A stretch of DNA of 12,750 nucleotides from an uncultured Polaromonas sp. (GTDB lineage Bacteria > Pseudomonadota > Gammaproteobacteria > Burkholderiales > Burkholderiaceae), in contig CAMLDT010000100.1 in the NCBI GenBank assembly GCA_946479075.1, forward strand, positions 1-12,750, written 5' to 3'. Positions 1 through 5,444 of this stretch are shown here, piece after piece. A program made the translations under genes and the position numbers. Under the pieces are notes generated by a model. The model did no database searches, was not told where the DNA came from, and was given only the letters and a program-made list of their open reading frames with translations. The first letter of the stretch is position 1. Each line of letters begins with the position of its first letter.

Positions 1-11
1 CGACGTTGAAC
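1..11 (+). other. 3' end of the attC site of the preceding cassette (partial)
   Basis: The window starts inside an attC. Only the tail is seen, ending in core box GTTGAAC at 5-11. The box matches the R'' at 382-388 (TTTCAAC, one mismatch), so cassette 1 begins at position 6 and at least one more cassette or attI lies to the left. Confidence 0.7.
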
Positions 12-18
12 AGCAGCA

Positions 19-372
19 ATGCGGCTAGTCACAGTTGTCATCGGTATCGGAATTCTGATTGCGCTCAACGGCTGCGACGCTGGCTGCGGTAACGATGTTG
101 CGTCAGCCACCGAATCCCCACACGGAGGTCACACCGCAGTGGTCTTCAATCGCAATTGCGGCGCGACTACTGGCTTCAATACGCAGCTCTCGGTTCTGGC
201 GAAAGGCGAGGCACTTCCCAGTGAAGCGGGGAACACTTTCATTGCCGATGGCTCGCTGGCGTTAGGACTTCGGTGGGCGTCGGAGTCCGAGCTTGTGGTT
301 ACAGGCCATCATGGCGCGAAGATCTTCAAGCAAGAGAAGCTCGCAAACGGAGTGACGGTCTCGTATGAATGA
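19..372 (+). CDS. Cassette 1: small putative lipoprotein, function unknown
   Basis: A 117-residue product with a hydrophobic N-terminal stretch (residues 4-16) ending in a lipobox LNGC. Cys19 would be lipidated and the mature protein would be about 99 residues in the periplasm. Asp20 at the +2 position is, by the E. coli rule, an inner-membrane retention signal. Two further cysteines, Cys23 and Cys47, could form a disulfide. The mature part contains NRNCGATTGF (44-53), a stretch I associate with small secreted hypothetical proteins, but I cannot name the family with certainty. The ATG lies 7 nt after the cassette core box with no Shine-Dalgarno sequence. The ORF ends 9 nt before the R'' box, so it fills the cassette. 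No promoter is visible; expression would depend on upstream transcription. The reading frame and lipobox are clear, the role is not. Confidence 0.8.
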   Translation: MRLVTVVIGIGILIALNGCDAGCGNDVASATESPHGGHTAVVFNRNCGATTGFNTQLSVLAKGEALPSEAGNTFIADGSLALGLRWASESELVVTGHHGAKIFKQEKLANGVTVSYE

Positions 373-381
373 AACTCTGCT

Positions 382-438
382 TTTCAACCCTACGCTGGAG
401 CGGACGGCTTCGCCGCCCGCTCAGCTGGCACGTTGAAC
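382..438 (+). other. attC site of cassette 1 (57 bp)
   Basis: R'' box TTTCAAC at 382-388 and R' core GTTGAAC at 432-438 flank an imperfect palindrome around AGCGGACGGC / GCCGCCCGCT (about 399-421). Its inner sequence closely resembles the 57-bp site at 718-774, so the two are of one attC lineage. Recombination would cut between 432 and 433. Confidence 0.85.
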
Positions 439-443
439 ATCAC

Positions 444-716
444 ATGGGACTTCGCCAGCAATTCCGTTTCGCTGCGCAGTCGGAGACTTTGGTCGAGGAC
501 TTTTTGCGTAGGCTCGGCCAAGGCTTCACGCTGGACGAAGAGCGAGAGAGCTTTCTGTTTTCAGGGCCACCCGATGAGCGGTCATTCGAGTTTCATTGCG
601 TAATAGTTCAGGGCGGTATCGACGTTCATCGAGCCGGCCAATATTTCGAGTTCCTCGGCATGTTCGTCGAGGGGCTCACCGGTGAGTTTGGACAGGTTCT
701 TATGGAGGATGCGTGA
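444..716 (+). CDS. Cassette 2: small soluble protein of unknown function
   Basis: A 90-residue product. The frame stays open upstream to 369, but that part lies in attC and in cassette 1. The ATG at 444, 5 nt after the core box, is therefore the only start belonging to the cassette. The protein has no signal peptide or membrane segment. It reads as a compact alpha/beta domain with basic and aromatic residues near the N-terminus (LRQQFRF), an acidic central part (FTLDEERESF) and a hydrophobic helix-like segment (YFEFLGMFVEGLTGEFG). I do not recognise a named family. Small acidic single-domain proteins of this kind are common cassette cargo. No Shine-Dalgarno sequence precedes the ATG. The TGA stop (714-716) lies inside the terminal inverted repeat at 713-724. 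A regulatory or immunity role would be guesswork. Confidence 0.7.
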   Translation: MGLRQQFRFAAQSETLVEDFLRRLGQGFTLDEERESFLFSGPPDERSFEFHCVIVQGGIDVHRAGQYFEFLGMFVEGLTGEFGQVLMEDA

Positions 717-717
717 T

Positions 718-774
718 GTTCAACCTTTTGCTGCAGCGGACGGCTGCGCCGCCCGCTGAGCGCGAACGTTAGAC
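718..774 (+). other. attC site of cassette 2 (57 bp)
   Basis: R'' GTTCAAC (718-724) and R' core GTTAGAC (768-774) flank a palindrome CAGCGGACGGC / GCCGCCCGCTG with one mismatch. R'' pairs perfectly with this cassette's own opening core (432-438) but not with the adjacent R', which belongs to cassette 3. That is the expected signature of an integrated cassette. Cut point 768|769. Confidence 0.9.
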
Positions 775-793
775 CTCACAGGTCACACCGCAC

Positions 794-1257
794 ATGAACG
801 TCGTCCTCGAGCACACCAATCAGGTCCCTTGGTACACGGATATCGCAGCGACCTTTGCGGCGATGGGAGTGGATCCACTGCCCACGAGTGGTACGTGAGT
901 GACGTCGAAACGAATGTGTCGGTGCCAATGGTCAATGAGGGCGACATTTGGATGAGTGGCGAAGAACTCGCCGCCGTACTTGAGAAACCCGTCCAGTTCA
1001 TCTGGGCGGTGTTCAGCGCGTTTCCGCGTGGTGTCCGAGTCGAAGTGGAATGCGCGCCTGTCGCTGACGGGAACCCGCACTTCTGGAGGCCGCCGGAGGT
1101 GTCTCCGCAGTTGCCAGGAGCCTGCTTTGAAGTTGTCTGCTGGGATAGTTCTGCGACCATTCTCATAGGCGTGTCTAAGGACCAGGCCGAGCGCTTCGCT
1201 CGGACTTACCCAGATGCGAAGCCTCTCTCTTCTACTTGGCCCAAGGAGGGCGTGTGA
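794..1257 (+). pseudogene. Cassette 3: hypothetical protein gene, apparently frameshifted
   Basis: Two overlapping frames together look like one gene of about 150 codons. The frame from ATG 794 runs for 34 codons with a natural-looking sequence (VLEHTNQVPWYTDIAATFA, GVDPL) and stops at TGA 896-898. A second frame then carries the rest, HEWYVSDVETN to the TGA at 1255-1257, with features of a folded soluble domain (VQFIWAVFSAF, FEVVCWDSSATILIGV). The second frame has no ATG before its conserved-looking part, only a TTG at 829 followed by an implausible Gly/Ser-rich stretch. One added or two lost bases near 878-883 (CTGCCCACG) would join PL directly to HEWYVSD. No signal peptide or membrane segment. 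Function unknown. The gene may be inactive, the frameshift may be a sequencing error, or a shorter protein from TTG 829 may be made. Confidence 0.65.
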
Positions 1258-1258
1258 G

Positions 1259-1372
1259 GTCTAACAGGTTGTTCGACGCGGACACGCACCGGCACAGCGC
1301 CGCAAGGCGTGTGGACGAGCCTACGCCATGCGGCGCTGTGCCGCCGCGCGCCGGTCAACGCCAACGTTATGT
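1259..1372 (+). other. attC site of cassette 3 (114 bp)
   Basis: R'' GTCTAAC (1259-1265) and R' core GTTATGT (1366-1372) enclose a long palindrome. An arm starting GCACAGCGCCGC near 1292 pairs with the arm ending GCGGCGCTGTGC near 1341, with 18 of 19 bases complementary. It is twice the length of the first two sites. Cut point 1366|1367. Confidence 0.9.
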
Positions 1373-1375
1373 CTC

Positions 1376-1765
1376 ATGACTCGACGCCTGTTCTTGATCG
1401 CCACCATCGTATTGCACTCGTTCGTCCTGTCCGGGTGCTGGCGGACCAATGCTGACGAGTTTGACGAACTTGGTTCGAAGTCTGATTACTCCGTGCTGCA
1501 GCACTTCGAGTTCGAGTGGCGCGGAAAGACGATTTCCGATCCTCGGCTTGAGAAGCTGGGCGACGCAGAGGTCCTCGGTGTTCCGGCTCTAACGGGGCAT
1601 GGGACAGTCTGGATTCTCCTGAAGCCGAATGGCTCCCCCTTTTACAAACAGTCCATGGACTCCAACTACGTGGTGCAGAAGGCGCTTGTGGAGCGCTTGC
1701 TTGCGGAGAAGCGGGTCTCGCCAACTGTTGCTGCTGTCCTTTTGTCTCACGCTACGGCTCAATGA
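1376..1765 (+). CDS. Cassette 4: small putative lipoprotein, function unknown
   Basis: A 129-residue product. The frame is open back to 1328, but that part lies inside attC; the ATG at 1376 is 3 nt after the core box and is followed directly by a signal sequence (MTRRLFLIATIV, then a VLSGC lipobox). Cys21 would be lipidated. Trp22 at +2 predicts outer-membrane sorting by the E. coli rule, unlike the Asp at +2 in the cassette 1 lipoprotein. The mature part contains HFEFEWRGKTISDPRLEKLG and a C-terminal helical stretch (ALVERLLAEKRVSPTVAAVL). I do not recognise a family with a known role. There is no room for a Shine-Dalgarno sequence within the cassette. The TGA stop lies inside the terminal inverted repeat (1762-1773), whose partner (1366-1377) covers the first two bases of the start codon. 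Confidence 0.8.
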   Translation: MTRRLFLIATIVLHSFVLSGCWRTNADEFDELGSKSDYSVLQHFEFEWRGKTISDPRLEKLGDAEVLGVPALTGHGTVWILLKPNGSPFYKQSMDSNYVVQKALVERLLAEKRVSPTVAAVLLSHATAQ

Positions 1766-1766
1766 G

Positions 1767-1853
1767 ACATAACACTTCGGCCCACGCGGACACGCAGCAG
1801 CAAAATGCCGCTGCGCGGCAGTTGCTGCGTGCCGTTGGCCTCCAACGTTAGGC
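1767..1853 (+). other. attC site of cassette 4 (87 bp)
   Basis: R'' ACATAAC (1767-1773) and R' core GTTAGGC (1847-1853) enclose nested stems: CACGCAGCA / TGCTGCGTG is perfect, with TGCCGC / GCGGCA inside it. R'' is complementary to this cassette's own core GTTATGT at 1366. Cut point 1847|1848. Confidence 0.9.
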
Positions 1854-1860
1854 ATTAGGA

Positions 1861-2205
1861 ATGCAGCACCCCGCACACTTCGACGACGGTCGCCCGCCTT
1901 TCGACCAGGCGTTGGCCCGCCAGCTTGTAGGCAAGTACGTGCTGGTGGGCGTCACCATTCAGGACAAGCGCGGTGAGTTCAAGCGTCGAGAGCAGTTCCA
2001 TGGAACGGTGGTGTCGGCGAATGAACAATCAGGCATCGTTCTATCCCTCCTGGGCACTCGGGCGGGAGAGTTCAAGACCCTTCCTCCAATGACCGAGGTC
2101 TTTGAACCGGCGCCGCGAGGCACCTACTCGTTGAAGGACACCAATGAAGAAGTGGTGGATCCTGACTTCATGTGCACCTGGATGTTGACGCAGCCTGATG
2201 CCTAA
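1861..2205 (+). CDS. Cassette 5: small soluble protein of unknown function
   Basis: A 114-residue product from ATG 1861, 7 nt after the core box. AGGA sits directly against the ATG, too close for normal Shine-Dalgarno spacing. No signal peptide or membrane segment. The central part reads as alternating beta strands (KYVLVGVTIQD, EQFHGTVVSANE, GIVLSLLGT), suggesting a small beta-barrel-like domain. It is followed by an acidic, Pro-containing C-terminal part (VVDPDFMCTWML). I believe similar proteins occur as integron cassette cargo, but I know of no assigned function. The TAA stop (2203-2205) lies inside the R'' box GCCTAAC, so the ORF uses the cassette to its last possible codon. This is the last cassette before ordinary chromosome. 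Confidence 0.8.
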   Translation: MQHPAHFDDGRPPFDQALARQLVGKYVLVGVTIQDKRGEFKRREQFHGTVVSANEQSGIVLSLLGTRAGEFKTLPPMTEVFEPAPRGTYSLKDTNEEVVDPDFMCTWMLTQPDA

Positions 2206-2290
2206 CCAGTCGTTCGGCACGGACGCATAGGTGCATCTATGCGCTTTTGTGCACTTGCCTCCCGGTCGCGGGTCAACTTCGACGCCAGGC
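2200..2290 (+). other. Terminal attC site of cassette 5, degenerate R'
   Basis: R'' GCCTAAC (2200-2206) matches cassette 5's own core GTTAGGC. A hairpin CGCATAG / CTATGCG follows. The right end is decayed. Aligning GGTCAAC with the same block of the 114-bp site puts R' at 2284-2290 as GCCAGGC (TT changed to CC at the cut position); an alternative is CTTCGAC at 2277-2283. In an integron, the bases after the last cut come from the original attI, so poor conservation here is plausible. The site probably recombines poorly. Confidence 0.65.
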
Positions 2291-2291
2291 C

Positions 2292-3131
2292 TCACCCCGC
2301 CCCATGACACTTCTTGTACTTCTTCCCGCTGCCACACGGGCATAAGTCATTGCGGCCCGGCTCGGCTTCCTTGCGAATCGTCTCGACCTTGGGGCCCATG
2401 GTTTTCCACAACTCGCGCAGGTCATAGACCGCCCAGATCGCGTCGCCGAAGGCGTTGAGACGCGCGATGCTGGTGCTGGAGGCGCCGTCTTCACTGAGTG
2501 GTGACACTTCCGGCTTGCCGGTGTCGTCTTCGGTCATGGCGACCACGGCCTGCAGCGCGTCGTCCAGCCATTGGGCGGCGTCCTTGTCGCGCGGCGCGGC
2601 CCATTCCTCGGGCCAGCTTTCGACCGCGAACATGAAACCCAGCGCCCAGACCTGGGCAAAGGCCGGCAGGTCCTCGCCCTTGAAGCCGGCCTGCTCTTCG
2701 GGCGGCATGTCGGCGACCGCGCCGCGCACGTCCATCACCTCGGGGTGGTAACACGCATCGTCTTCCAGCGTGTCCACACGCGCGTCGAGGGCCGTGGCGA
2801 CCTCGTTCCAGCGCCGGTCCCACAAGGCGAGGAATTGTTCACGCTGTTCCGGGCTGGCGAAGGAACCGCTTTCCTCGTCAGGTATTTCGCCCTCGGCGGG
2901 AATCGCCAGCAGCACCGACAGGTACTCGGCGGCGGCGATGGGCCGGCGCGAGCAGATCACGGCGGCCATGAAGCCCTCGCAGAATTCCCACTGCGGCGTC
3001 TCGTCGTAACGCGTGCGCAGGTCGTCAAGGATGTCGTCGAGCGCGTCGAAGTCTTCCATCTCCATCCAGCCATCCGCGGGCGCGGAAGAGACGGGGAGCA
3101 GGGACGGATCAGTGGGTCTTGTGGGCTTCAT
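2292..3131 (-). CDS. UPF0149 (YgfB/YecA-like) protein with C-terminal SEC-C zinc motif
   Basis: A 279-residue, strongly acidic, mostly helical cytosolic protein. Residues about 25-245 match the UPF0149 family in character, with the pattern [16 protein letters not shown] near residue 50 followed by an acidic region. The C-terminus carries a SEC-C motif, [13 protein letters not shown], in which Cys264, Cys266, Cys275 and His276 can bind one zinc ion. This motif is shared with SecA and with YecA. The family's exact role is unknown; SEC-C motifs in SecA and YecA are linked to ribosome and SecB contacts. The start is the ATG at 3131; an internal Met-Glu-Met near residue 23 is a less likely alternative. 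Its stop codon lies 1 bp beyond the last attC, so it converges on the cassette array with no separate terminator. It is divergent from the gene that begins at 3210. Confidence 0.88.
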   Translation of the reverse strand: MKPTRPTDPSLLPVSSAPADGWMEMEDFDALDDILDDLRTRYDETPQWEFCEGFMAAVICSRRPIAAAEYLSVLLAIPAEGEIPDEESGSFASPEQREQFLALWDRRWNEVATALDARVDTLEDDACYHPEVMDVRGAVADMPPEEQAGFKGEDLPAFAQVWALGFMFAVESWPEEWAAPRDKDAAQWLDDALQAVVAMTEDDTGKPEVSPLSEDGASSTSIARLNAFGDAIWAVYDLRELWKTMGPKVETIRKEAEPGRNDLCPCGSGKKYKKCHGAG

Positions 3132-3209
3132 GGGGCAGGAGGCTAAACGTCACGCGACGCTCTTATGATCAAAGTGTATCTGCCACGCGGTTCCCGCCGA
3201 AAGTCCTTC

Positions 3210-4877
3210 ATGCTGCACAAACTCAATCTCCTGTTTCCAATCCGTTACGCCGTCATGGGCCTGTGCCTGTTGGGCGTTCTGCTTGCCGGACTGAGCTTGC
3301 TGTCCGGCGGCAGCGGCTGGATGGCTCTGGGGGTGTGCGCGGTGTTGCTGGGCCTGGGCGTCCACGATGTGCGCCAGACGCACAGCTCCATCCTGCGCAA
3401 CTACCCGGTGATCGGCCATCTGCGCTTTTTGCTGGAATTCATCCGCCCGGAGATGCGCCAGTACTTCATTGAAAGCGATTCGGAAGCCGTGCCGTTTTCG
3501 CGCGCGCAGCGTTCGCTGGTGTACCAGCGCGCCAAGGGCGAGATGGACAATCGGCCTTTCGGCACGCAGCTCGATGTGAGTCAACACGGCTATGAGTGGA
3601 TCAACCATTCGGTGCAACCGACCCACATCACCTCGCACGACTTCCGCATCACCATCGGCCCCGACTGCGCCCAGCCCTACAGCGCCAGCATCTTCAACAT
3701 CTCGGCCATGAGTTTCGGCGCGCTGTCGGCCAACGCCATCCTCGCGCTCAACAGCGGCGCGAAAAAAGGCGGCTTTGCGCACGACACCGGCGAAGGCTCG
3801 ATCTCGCAGCACCACCGCGTGCACGGCGGCGACCTGATCTGGGAGATCGGCTCGGGCTACTTCGGTTGCCGCAACGACGATGGCAGCTTCAGCCCCGAGC
3901 GCTTTGTTGCGGGCGCCACCGATCCGCAGGTCAAGCTGATCGAGCTCAAGCTGAGCCAGGGCGCCAAGCCCGGCCACGGCGGCATCCTGCCGGGCGCCAA
4001 GGTCACGGCCGAGATTGCCGCGGCGCGGGGCGTGCCCATCGGCAAGGACTGCGTGTCGCCGTCTGCACACAGTGCGTTTTCCACGCCGGTCGAGATGATG
4101 CACTTCATTGCGAGGCTGCGCGAGCTGTCGGGCGGCAAGCCGACCGGCTTCAAGTTCTGCATCGGCCACCCCTGGGAGTGGTTTGCCATGGTCAAGGCCA
4201 TGCTGGAGACCGGCATCACGCCCGACTTCATCGTGGTGGATGGCGCCGAGGGCGGCACCGGTGCGGCGCCGCTGGAATTTACCGACCACGTCGGCGCGCC
4301 GGTGCAGGAAGGCCTGCTGCTGGTGCACAACACGCTGCTGGGCGTGGGCCTGCGCGACAAGATCAGCGTGGGCTGCGCCGGCAAGGTGATCAGCGCCTTC
4401 GACATCACGCGCATGATGGCGCTGGGCGCCGACTGGTGCAACTCGGGCCGCGCCTTCATGTTTGCACTGGGCTGCATCCAGGCGCAGACCTGCCACACCG
4501 GCAACTGCCCGACCGGTGTCACCACGCAAGACGCGGTGCGCCAGCAGGCGCTGGTGGTGCCCGACAAGGCCGAGCGCGTCTGGCGCTACCACCAGAGCAC
4601 GCTGAAGGCGCTCAAGGAACTGCTGGAAGCTGCGGGGCTGCACCACACCGACGACGTGACGGCCCACCACATCGTGCGCCGCATCAACGACACCGAGGTG
4701 CGGCTGCTGTCCAATCTGGTGATGCGGGTCAAGCAGGGTTCGCTGCTGACCGACCTGGAGAGCCAGCACCAGGTGTTCAAGCTTTACTGGCCGCTGGCCA
4801 GCGCGCACAGCTTTGCCGTCAGCAAGCCGGACGACAAGGTTTCGAGCACCGGTGAGCTGGCGCCACCTGCGGAGTAA
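3210..4877 (+). CDS. Membrane-anchored FMN-binding glutamate synthase family protein
   Basis: A 555-residue protein. Two hydrophobic segments (about 12-31 and 37-51) anchor it. The rest is the FMN-binding central plus synthase part of glutamate synthases. Visible marks are SAMSFGALS (about 165-173) in the FMN barrel, DGAEGGTG (344-351), and a Cys motif C422-x5-C428-x4-C433 (GCIQAQTCHTGNCPTG), the 3Fe-4S ligand spacing of GltS. The glutaminase domain and the C-terminal beta-helix of full GltB are absent, so it cannot release ammonia from glutamine by itself. The physiological substrate of such stand-alone proteins is not established. An in-frame ATG at 3165 would add 15 residues. I prefer 3210 because the product then begins just before the first membrane segment and because GAAAG precedes it; neither start has a strong ribosome site. 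A TATGAT at 3164-3169 could be a -10 element, but no good -35 is present. It converges with the PIN gene, 3 bp apart. Confidence 0.88.
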   Translation: MLHKLNLLFPIRYAVMGLCLLGVLLAGLSLLSGGSGWMALGVCAVLLGLGVHDVRQTHSSILRNYPVIGHLRFLLEFIRPEMRQYFIESDSEAVPFSRAQRSLVYQRAKGEMDNRPFGTQLDVSQHGYEWINHSVQPTHITSHDFRITIGPDCAQPYSASIFNISAMSFGALSANAILALNSGAKKGGFAHDTGEGSISQHHRVHGGDLIWEIGSGYFGCRNDDGSFSPERFVAGATDPQVKLIELKLSQGAKPGHGGILPGAKVTAEIAAARGVPIGKDCVSPSAHSAFSTPVEMMHFIARLRELSGGKPTGFKFCIGHPWEWFAMVKAMLETGITPDFIVVDGAEGGTGAAPLEFTDHVGAPVQEGLLLVHNTLLGVGLRDKISVGCAGKVISAFDITRMMALGADWCNSGRAFMFALGCIQAQTCHTGNCPTGVTTQDAVRQQALVVPDKAERVWRYHQSTLKALKELLEAAGLHHTDDVTAHHIVRRINDTEVRLLSNLVMRVKQGSLLTDLESQHQVFKLYWPLASAHSFAVSKPDDKVSSTGELAPPAE

Positions 4878-4880
4878 ACC

Positions 4881-5312
4881 TCAGGCCGCTACTGTTTTGA
4901 TAGCTGCTTGCGCCCGCACACCAAGGGCCAGCAGCCTTTTTTGCATGGAAAGCACGGCCTGGTCCTTGCTCAGCAGCCAGGCGCTGTGTGCGACGGCCAG
5001 GTCGATGAAGATCTGGTCGTCGGCATCGCTGCAGGTCACCGGCGCTTTGGCAGCGGCCGGCACCAGGCGCGCGTGTTGGTCGAAAGCGGCCAGCACGTCA
5101 GCCGCCTGAAGTTGATAAAACGTCAGGCGCGGAATGATCTGCGGGTAGGCCAGCACGCGTTCGAGTTCGTTGCGCATGGACTGCGTGCTGATCCAGTCGA
5201 TGGTGCGATCCTGCAGCGCCTGTTTAAGCGGCGCTGCGGCGGCATCGTTGAAGACAAACAGGTCCAGCACGATGTTGGTGTCCAGCACCACGATTTGGGG
5301 ACTACTTTGCAT
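4881..5312 (-). CDS. PIN-domain nuclease, orphan putative toxin (COG1569/TIGR00305-like)
   Basis: A 143-residue single PIN domain. The metal-binding acidic residues are in order: Asp11 in VLDTNIVLD, Glu49/Glu51 in MRNELERVL, Asp96/Asp98/Asp99 in CSDADDQIFIDLA, and Asp117 in LLSKDQAVL. PIN proteins are Mg/Mn-dependent ribonucleases. This subfamily is usually annotated as a toxin-antitoxin toxin. The frame stays open to 5390, but that extension is encoded by the intergenic repeat (5316-5421), so the ATG at 5312 (MQSSPQIVVLDTN) is the true start. No small antitoxin-like ORF flanks it: upstream is the repeat and rlmL on the same strand, downstream the convergent glutamate-synthase-like gene. It may therefore be a housekeeping-type PIN nuclease or a remnant of a toxin pair. 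Domain assignment is firm; the role is not. Confidence 0.88.
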   Translation of the reverse strand: MQSSPQIVVLDTNIVLDLFVFNDAAAAPLKQALQDRTIDWISTQSMRNELERVLAYPQIIPRLTFYQLQAADVLAAFDQHARLVPAAAKAPVTCSDADDQIFIDLAVAHSAWLLSKDQAVLSMQKRLLALGVRAQAAIKTVAA

Positions 5313-5315
5313 GAT

Positions 5316-5421
5316 CCGTTCGCGTTGAGCCTGTCGAAACGATGTCTGTGTGTGAGATGGTGTGTAGCCAGGGCTTCGACCCTTCGGCAAGCTCAGGACA
5401 GGCCAAGCTCAGCCCGAACGG
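5316..5421. repeat. Palindromic intergenic repeat, copy 1 (downstream of rlmL)
   Basis: A left arm (5316-5339, CCGTTCG...GAGCCTGTCGAA) and a right arm (5375-5421, TTCGACCCTTCG...CGAACGG) are inversely related. The right arm matches 43 of 47 bases with 6910-6956 and the left arm 20 of 24 with 6857-6880. The GAGCCTGTCGAA word is typical of dispersed intergenic repeats in Comamonadaceae genomes (from memory). It occupies most of the 132-bp gap between rlmL and the PIN gene. Confidence 0.85.
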
Positions 5422-5444
5422 AAAGAAGGGGGCAAGCCTGTCGG

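Larger units (their letters stand above)
1..2290 (+). mobile_element. Distal part of an integron gene-cassette array (five cassettes)
   Basis: Five consecutive units share one plan: a core site GTTRRRY-like box, one short plus-strand ORF filling almost the whole unit, then an inverted box (RYYYAAC) opening an imperfect palindrome that ends at the next core box. Cut points (G|TT) fall after 5, 432, 768, 1366, 1847 and about 2284, giving cassettes of 427, 336, 598, 481 and about 437 bp. In each cassette the R'' box at its end is complementary to its own opening core box, as expected for a mobile cassette: GTTGAAC/TTTCAAC, GTTGAAC/GTTCAAC, GTTAGAC/GTCTAAC, GTTATGT/ACATAAC, GTTAGGC/GCCTAAC. No integrase or attI is in the window, so a chromosomal integron or an attC cluster lacking an integrase are both possible. 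Array polarity places attI to the left and the array's far end at about 2284-2290. Confidence 0.9.

Noticed and set aside
369..443. N-terminal extension of the cassette 2 ORF
   Set aside because: It runs through the attC palindrome and cassette 1. The cassette's own ATG at 444 is the sensible start.
783..1166. 127-codon minus-strand ORF in cassette 3
   Set aside because: It is Ser/Thr-rich shadow coding opposite the better plus-strand frames, and its orientation would be against the cassette.
3141..3169. Promoter with TATGAT for the glutamate-synthase-like gene
   Set aside because: No acceptable -35 hexamer lies at 16-18 bp, and the hexamer overlaps a possible start codon.
3150..4808. 552-codon open frame on the minus strand
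   Set aside because: It is antisense to the glutamate-synthase-like gene, whose motifs are clear. The product is a His/Arg/Ala/Val-rich sequence typical of a high-GC shadow frame.
5313..5390. 26-residue extension of the PIN protein
   Set aside because: It is encoded by the dispersed repeat and precedes the normal PIN start MQSSPQIVVLDTN.
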